Assembly (NCBI GenBank): GCA_026001145.1
Contig: BNZN01000016.1
Coordinates: forward strand, 1 to 17,340
Direction: 5' to 3'
Length of the DNA stretch: 17,340 nt
DNA from: Clostridia bacterium
GTDB taxonomy: Bacteria; Bacillota; Clostridia; Oscillospirales; Ruminococcaceae
The notes below the pieces were generated by a model. The model saw only the letters and a program-made list of their open reading frames with translations, ran no database searches and was not told where the DNA came from. The translations under genes and the position numbers were made by a program. Below are positions 13,271 through 17,340 of this stretch, piece by piece; position 1 is the first letter of the stretch; every line of letters begins with the position of its first letter.

Positions 13271-13564
13271 GTGGAAAGTGCTTATGATGTTATAATTAAG
13301 CCTATAGTAACTGAAGCTAGCATTAAGCGTTTGCAAGAAAAGAAATACACCTTCAAAGTGGCAAAAAACTCGAACAAAATTGAAATTGCGAGAGCGGTGG
13401 AAGAAGTTTTCGGGGTTAAGGTGAAAAAAGTCAACACGATGAATGTTATGGGTAGGCAAAAACGATTTGGTAAGCAGGTTGGAATTAAGCCTGATTGGAA
13501 AAAAGCGATTGTCACTCTTACGCTGGATTCGAAGGGTATTGAATTTTTTGAAAGCCTGAATTAA
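13271..13564 (+). CDS. rplW: Ribosomal protein L23
   Basis: This 97-residue protein stands at the tunnel exit, where trigger factor and SRP dock. GTG 13271 follows the rplD stop without a gap, ten bases after GGAGG (in the end of rplD), so the two are translationally coupled. The family text is DVIIKPIVTEASIKRLQEKK, YTFKVAKNSNKIEIARAVEE and the basic loop RQKRFGKQVGIKPDWKKAIV. An 83-base gap to rplB follows, in which I see only the ribosome binding site. Confidence 0.96.
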   Translation: MESAYDVIIKPIVTEASIKRLQEKKYTFKVAKNSNKIEIARAVEEVFGVKVKKVNTMNVMGRQKRFGKQVGIKPDWKKAIVTLTLDSKGIEFFESLN

Positions 13565-13647
13565 TCAAGGCCTTGGGATTTTGGTTTGAAAAGTAGCAAA
13601 AGCGAAAAAATGGTGAGAGTAACCTTTTGTGAGGAGAGTGAGTTGGT

Positions 13648-14481
13648 TTGGCAGTTAAAAAATATAAACCGGTTACCCCTTCAAGGCGGCATATGTCGGT
13701 TGTTGATTATTCAGAGCTTTCGAAGGGTGGGCCGGAAAAGAGTTTGCTTTGTAAGCTCAAAAAAAAGTCCGGGCGAAACAGTTACGGCCGGATAACGGTT
13801 AGGCATCGTGGTGGTGGCAACAGGAACAAGTACCGTGTTATTGATTTCAAGCGCAATAAAGTTGGCATTAAAGCAACTGTAATTTCGTTGGAATATGATC
13901 CAAACAGGACGGCATTTATTGCATTGATTAAATATACTGACGGCGAGAAGAATTATATTATTGCGCCGCACGGAATCAAAGTCGGAGACGTGGTCGAAGC
14001 GGGAATAGGTTCTGACATTAAGCCTGGAAATGCGCTTTGCCTTTGTGACATGCCACTTGGTACGTTTATCCATAACATAGAGTTACACCCTGGAAAAGGG
14101 GCTCAGATGGCAAAATCCGCTGGTGTGGTTGCGCAACTTATGGCAAAAGAAGGGGATTATGCGTTGGTTCGTCTGCCATCTGGTGAGCTGCGGAAGGTTA
14201 GAGCTAACTGTATGGCAACAATTGGGCAAGCAAGTAATTTGGATCATGAAAATATAAGCATCGGGAAGGCCGGAAGAAAGAGACACATGGGATGGAGGCC
14301 GACTGTTCGTGGTTCTGCTATGAACCCTTGTGATCACCCACATGGTGGTGGTGAGGGCAAGGCGCCGATTGGAAGACCAGGCCCGGTGACACCTTGGGGC
14401 AAGCCGGCTCTTGGGTATAAGACGAGAAAAAAACATCACAAAACGGATAAGCTTATTGTTAAGCGTTGTAATGCAAAATGA
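13648..14481 (+). CDS. rplB: Ribosomal protein L2
   Basis: This 277-residue protein is essential for subunit joining and close to the peptidyl transferase centre. The start is TTG 13648, 11 bases after GAGGAG, giving [16 protein letters not shown]. Core markers are [20 protein letters not shown] near residue 41 and, near 222-245, the almost invariant [20 protein letters not shown], which holds the histidine essential for activity. The ending [16 protein letters not shown] is typical. The TTG start for such a highly expressed gene is noteworthy but well supported by alignment. Confidence 0.97.
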   Translation: MAVKKYKPVTPSRRHMSVVDYSELSKGGPEKSLLCKLKKKSGRNSYGRITVRHRGGGNRNKYRVIDFKRNKVGIKATVISLEYDPNRTAFIALIKYTDGEKNYIIAPHGIKVGDVVEAGIGSDIKPGNALCLCDMPLGTFIHNIELHPGKGAQMAKSAGVVAQLMAKEGDYALVRLPSGELRKVRANCMATIGQASNLDHENISIGKAGRKRHMGWRPTVRGSAMNPCDHPHGGGEGKAPIGRPGPVTPWGKPALGYKTRKKHHKTDKLIVKRCNAK

Positions 14482-14499
14482 GGGAGGGGAAATTGATTA

Positions 14500-14781
14500 G
14501 TGAGCAGGAGTGTTAAAAAGGGACCATTTGTTAACCCTAAACTCTTGAAAAGAGTGCAGGAACAAAACAAAAGTGGCGACAAGAAAATTTTGAAAACCTG
14601 GAGCAGGGCGTCAACAATATTCCCCGATTTTGTTGGTCATACATTTGCGATTCATGACGGGCACAAACACGTTCCAGTATATGTTACTGAGGATATGGTA
14701 GGGCACAAGCTAGGGGAATTTGTTGCAACAAGAACCTTCAGAGGGCACACTGGTTCAAAGAAATCTAACACGGGGAAATGA
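14500..14781 (+). CDS. rpsS: Ribosomal protein S19
   Basis: This 93-residue protein of the 30S head contacts S13 and the intersubunit bridge region. GTG 14500, after AGGGAGGGGA, gives [11 protein letters not shown]. Markers: [20 protein letters not shown], then [20 protein letters not shown], then [10 protein letters not shown]. The length is normal. The gene starts 18 bases after rplB. Confidence 0.97.
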   Translation: MSRSVKKGPFVNPKLLKRVQEQNKSGDKKILKTWSRASTIFPDFVGHTFAIHDGHKHVPVYVTEDMVGHKLGEFVATRTFRGHTGSKKSNTGK

Positions 14782-14829
14782 GTGTTTGGGTTTTGATGGT
14801 TGGTTCGAAAAGGGAGGAGAACGGCTTTT

Positions 14830-15162
14830 ATGGAAGCAAGGGCATATCTTAGGCATCTTAGGATTGGGCCGAGAAAGGTTCAGATTGTTTTAGATCAAAT
14901 TAGGAACAAACCAATCAATGAAGCGGCCGCGATTTTGAAACACACATCGAAGTCTGCCTGCGAGCCGTTGTTTAAACTTTTGAAGTCTGCTGTTGCTAAC
15001 GCTGGGAACAATCATGACATGAATGTTGAAAGCTTATATATTGCGGAGTGTTTTGTTTGCCCCGGGGCGGTTCTTAAGAGAATGAGGCCGCTATCACACG
15101 GGAGATCAACAAGGATTTTGAAGAGAACGTCGCATATAACGATGGTTCTTAAGGAAAGGTGA
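14830..15162 (+). CDS. rplV: Ribosomal protein L22
   Basis: This 110-residue protein, whose long beta hairpin lines the exit tunnel beside L4, is a known site of macrolide resistance changes. ATG 14830 follows AGGGAGGAG at ten bases; the earlier in-frame TTG (14800) lies upstream of that site and is rejected. Markers: ARAYLRHLRIGPRKVQIVLD at the N-terminus and LKRMRPLSHGRSTRILKRTS, the hairpin tip, near residue 82. No change typical of resistance can be judged by eye. Confidence 0.96.
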   Translation: MEARAYLRHLRIGPRKVQIVLDQIRNKPINEAAAILKHTSKSACEPLFKLLKSAVANAGNNHDMNVESLYIAECFVCPGAVLKRMRPLSHGRSTRILKRTSHITMVLKER

Positions 15163-15171
15163 GGCAAAAAG

Positions 15172-15873
15172 ATGGGCCAAAAGGTTAATCCGCATGGCTT
15201 GCGGGTCGGGGTAATCAAAGGTTGGGATTCCCAGTGGTATGCAAACAAAAAGAACTTTGGGAAATATCTGTTTGAAGATTACAAAATTCGAAAATTCTTG
15301 AAGAAAAAGCTTTATGATTCAGGAGTTCCACGGATAGAGATAAAAAAGGACGCAAGCAAGGTAAGAATCAACATTTATTGCGCGAAGCCTGGCAGAGTGA
15401 TTGGCGAAGGTGGGAAAAATATTGAACAGGTGCGTTTGGCGTGTGAAAAGCTTGTCAACAAAGATAGCTCAGAAAAGAAATCTGTGTATCTCAACATAGT
15501 GGAAGTTAAAAGCATTGATAAATGTGCTCAGTTGGTGGCGGAAAATGTGGTGTTGCAGTTGGAAAAAAGAATCTCGTTCAGGCGTGCCATGAAACAATCT
15601 ATTCAACGTGCGATGAGTACCGGGGTTTTGGGAATTAAGATCATGGTTGCCGGAAGACTTGGCGGAGCGGAAATAGCAAGAAGTGAGCACTATCACGAGG
15701 GGACGATTCCGCTGCAAACACTTAGAGCTGATATTGATTACGGTTTTGCGGAAGCTAATACTACGTATGGAAAAATTGGCGTTAAGGTTTGGATTTATGT
15801 TGGTGAGGTTTTGAAAGAATCCAAAAAGAGGGATCTAAAGGAAGGAGGCCAGGATACTAATGCTTCTGCCTAA
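15172..15873 (+). CDS. rpsC: Ribosomal protein S3
   Basis: This 233-residue protein sits at the mRNA entry of the 30S subunit. ATG 15172 gives [20 protein letters not shown]. The KH domain has its RNA-binding loop in [14 protein letters not shown] (about residues 74-87). The C-terminal domain includes [20 protein letters not shown] and the basic helper region typical of S3. The last 14 bases overlap rplP, so translation of the two is coupled. The tail after residue 220 (GGQDTNASA) is variable in the family. Confidence 0.97.
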   Translation: MGQKVNPHGLRVGVIKGWDSQWYANKKNFGKYLFEDYKIRKFLKKKLYDSGVPRIEIKKDASKVRINIYCAKPGRVIGEGGKNIEQVRLACEKLVNKDSSEKKSVYLNIVEVKSIDKCAQLVAENVVLQLEKRISFRRAMKQSIQRAMSTGVLGIKIMVAGRLGGAEIARSEHYHEGTIPLQTLRADIDYGFAEANTTYGKIGVKVWIYVGEVLKESKKRDLKEGGQDTNASA

Positions 15874-16291
15874 AAGACCTAAGTATAGGAAGATCCACAG
15901 GGGAAGGATGAAGGGCGTTGCCCTGCGGGGCAATAAAGTAACTTACGGTGAATTTGGCCTTCAGAGTTTGGAGCCGGCTTGGATAACTTCGGCACAGATT
16001 GAGGCGGCGCGTATTGCGATGACCCGTTATATCAAGCGTGGTGGCCAGGTTTGGATTAAGATCTTTCCGGACAAATCGGCGACCAAAAAACCTGCCGGTG
16101 TGAGGATGGGTTCTGGAAAAGGGAATCCGGAATATTGGGTTGCGGTTGTAAGGCCAGGGCGCGTTATGTTTGAGATGAATGGTGTTTCTGAAGAAAATGC
16201 CAAAGAAGCAATGAGACTTGCCAGCCATAAGCTTCCCGTTAAGTGTAAATTTGTGAGAAAAGCGGATCTTGAAGGGGGAGACAACGGATGA
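15860..16291 (+). CDS. rplP: Ribosomal protein L16
   Basis: This 143-residue protein binds near the A-site tRNA elbow in the 50S subunit. ATG 15860 lies inside the end of rpsC, 12 bases after GGAGG. Markers: [19 protein letters not shown], then [20 protein letters not shown], then [13 protein letters not shown] and [20 protein letters not shown]. The stop TGA overlaps the ATG of rpmC (ATGA at 16288-16291). Confidence 0.97.
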   Translation: MLLPKRPKYRKIHRGRMKGVALRGNKVTYGEFGLQSLEPAWITSAQIEAARIAMTRYIKRGGQVWIKIFPDKSATKKPAGVRMGSGKGNPEYWVAVVRPGRVMFEMNGVSEENAKEAMRLASHKLPVKCKFVRKADLEGGDNG

Positions 16292-16367
16292 AAGCTCAGG
16301 AACTTCGCGAACAAACGATAGAACAGCTGAATGGAAAGCTTTCAGAGTTTAAAATTGAACTTTTTAA
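16270..16367 (+). repeat. Left arm of a 98-bp inverted duplication (rplP end and rpmC start)
   Basis: This segment recurs in inverted orientation at 17243-17340. The arms agree at 97 of 98 positions; the one difference is G at 16276 against A in the copy, inside the rpmC ribosome binding site. Confidence 0.95.
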
Positions 16368-16497
16368 TTTGCGCTTTCAACATGTTATAAACCAACTTGA
16401 TAATCCTATGCGAATTAAAGCTGTGAGAAAAGACATTGCGAGGATAAAAACGATTGTTACTCAAAAGAAAAATCAGAAAGGGGAGAGGGAAGTCTAG
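16288..16497 (+). CDS. rpmC: Ribosomal protein L29
   Basis: This is a 69-residue helical hairpin protein at the exit side of the 50S subunit. ATG 16288 overlaps the rplP stop; its ribosome binding site is GGGGGAG. Markers: [40 protein letters not shown] and [12 protein letters not shown]. The length is normal. The first 80 bases of this gene reappear inverted at the end of the window. Confidence 0.95.
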   Translation: MKAQELREQTIEQLNGKLSEFKIELFNLRFQHVINQLDNPMRIKAVRKDIARIKTIVTQKKNQKGEREV

Positions 16498-16500
16498 ACT

Positions 16501-16758
16501 ATGGCTGAAAGAAACCTTAGGAAAACCCGAGTAGGCAAAGTGGTAAGCAATAAAATGGAAAAAACAATTGTGGTTGCAGTGGAAGATAGTGTTAGACATC
16601 CTCTTTACAAAAAGATTATCAAAAGAACAGTTAAATTCAAGGCTCATGATGAGAAAAATGAGTGTTATATCGGAGATCGCGTTTCTATTATGGAGACGAA
16701 GCCTTATTCCAAAGAAAAAAGGTGGCGGCTTGTTGAAGTTTTGGAAAAAGCGAAGTAA
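16501..16758 (+). CDS. rpsQ: Ribosomal protein S17
   Basis: This 85-residue OB-fold protein is a primary binder of 16S rRNA helix 11. ATG 16501 is 3 bases after the rpmC stop, with GGGGAGAGGG upstream. Markers: [40 protein letters not shown] and [20 protein letters not shown]. The length is normal. A 74-base gap to rplN follows. Confidence 0.96.
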   Translation: MAERNLRKTRVGKVVSNKMEKTIVVAVEDSVRHPLYKKIIKRTVKFKAHDEKNECYIGDRVSIMETKPYSKEKRWRLVEVLEKAK

Positions 16759-16832
16759 GAATGTGATTTTGGGTTTTGCAAAACGATGGAGAAGCGATTG
16801 AATAGTGGAATGAGAAGGGGAGGGTTAGCCTC

Positions 16833-17207
16833 ATGATTCAGATGCAAAGTCGTCTTAAGGTTGCCGACAACACCGGGGCAAAGGAGATCATGTGTATAAA
16901 GGTTTTGGGGGGCACTCGAAGACGTTATGCTAAAGTTGGGGACATTATTGTTGCGTCTGTGAAAAGAACTGTCCCCGATGGTATGGTAGCCAAGGGTGAT
17001 GTTATTAGGGCGGTTATCGTTAGAACCAAGTGGACGATTAAACGCAAAGATGGAACCTGTATACGGTTTGACGAAAACGCAGCAGTTATAATCAAAAAAG
17101 AGGACAAAACACCAAGAGGAACCCGTGTTTTTGGCCCGGTTGCAAGAGAGCTAAGAGAGAAAAAAGATTTTATGAAAATCTTGAGCTTAGCGCCGGAAGT
17201 GCTTTGA
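16833..17207 (+). CDS. rplN: Ribosomal protein L14
   Basis: This 124-residue protein sits at the subunit interface. ATG 16833 follows AAGGGGAGGG at about eight bases. Markers: [20 protein letters not shown], then [22 protein letters not shown] split around residues 36-57, then [16 protein letters not shown], and at the end [20 protein letters not shown]. It ends just before the rplX fragment. Confidence 0.97.
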   Translation: MIQMQSRLKVADNTGAKEIMCIKVLGGTRRRYAKVGDIIVASVKRTVPDGMVAKGDVIRAVIVRTKWTIKRKDGTCIRFDENAAVIIKKEDKTPRGTRVFGPVARELREKKDFMKILSLAPEVL

Positions 17208-17226
17208 TGGGGAGATGTTGCTGAAT

Positions 17227-17250
17227 ATGAATAAGTTGCATGTTAAAAAG
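17227..17250 (+). CDS. rplX: Ribosomal protein L24, first codons only, cut by the inverted join
   Basis: ATG 17227, 12 bases after GGGGAG, reads MNKLHVKK, the usual L24 beginning at its expected place after rplN. At 17243-17250 (TTAAAAAG) the sequence passes into an inverted copy of the rpmC start. The frame then ends at TGA 17266 after five foreign codons. The real gene presumably continues in the genome. Confidence 0.75.
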
Positions 17251-17340
17251 TTCAATTTTAAACTCTGAAAGCTTTCCATTCAGCTGTTCTATCGTTTGTT
17301 CGCGAAGTTCCTGAGCTTTCATCCGTTGTCTCCTCCTTCA
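17243..17340 (-). repeat. Right arm of the 98-bp inverted duplication, at the window end
   Basis: This is an inverted copy of 16270-16367 with one mismatch (17334). On the minus strand it encodes the first 26 residues of L29 with its ribosome binding site. It runs to the last base of the window, so its true extent is unknown. Confidence 0.95.

Noticed and set aside
13586..13795. 69-residue frame at the rplB start
   Set aside because: It is a shadow of rplB in another frame, without a ribosome binding site.
1..17340. CRISPR array, rRNA gene or complete insertion sequence
   Set aside because: No regularly spaced direct repeats, rRNA-like stretches or transposase frames were seen; the only repeat family is the dispersed 3' element.

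Overview
The window looks like chromosome of a low- to mid-GC Gram-positive bacterium, most likely a clostridium-like Bacillota. The reasons are strong purine-rich ribosome binding sites, frequent GTG and TTG starts, TTGACA/TATAAT-type promoters, a CIRCE heat-shock operator, and the Gram-positive order of the S10 ribosomal operon. I cannot name the genus.

Layout. (1) Positions 1-1317 hold pieces of a secreted GLUG-repeat surface protein, visibly richer in G+C than the rest. Two pieces point away from each other: about 178 down to 1 on the minus strand, and about 190 to 1317 on the plus strand. (2) Positions 1480-2056 hold a promoter, a CIRCE operator and a small heat-shock protein. (3) Positions 2145-3729 hold a DUF5131 (phage Gp37/Gp68-like) protein, a small secreted or membrane-anchored protein, and the tRNA-Met and tRNA-Glu genes. 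(4) Positions 3780-6610, plus strand, hold an acyl carrier protein, a YbaK-type tRNA-editing protein, a MobV-type relaxase and a YczE-like membrane protein. (5) Positions 7219-11269, minus strand, hold recO, then an M42 aminopeptidase, a HlyD-like membrane protein and a CAP-domain secreted protein. (6) From 11454 a promoter leads into the S10 operon in canonical order: S10, L3, L4, L23, L2, S19, L22, S3, L16, L29, S17, L14 and the first codons of L24.

Main unusual points. A dispersed structured repeat of roughly 100-220 bp occurs four times between 4041 and 10505. Every copy lies just downstream of a gene and in that gene's orientation. Its central hairpin is kept by a compensatory base change, and a second hairpin also seems to be kept. 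This is the best candidate here for an undescribed element.

Both window ends look rearranged. The last 98 bases are an inverted copy of the L29 start, joined inside L24 at an 8-base microhomology. The first ~180 bases look like an inverted piece of the GLUG gene. Both fit the inverted chimeras made by multiple displacement amplification, so the ends should not be read as native gene order.

The genes fall into translation and tRNA functions (S10 operon, tRNAs, YbaK), recombination (RecO), stress (Hsp20), lipid synthesis (ACP), the cell surface (GLUG protein, CAP protein, HlyD-like protein) and one mobile-element trace (MobV relaxase).
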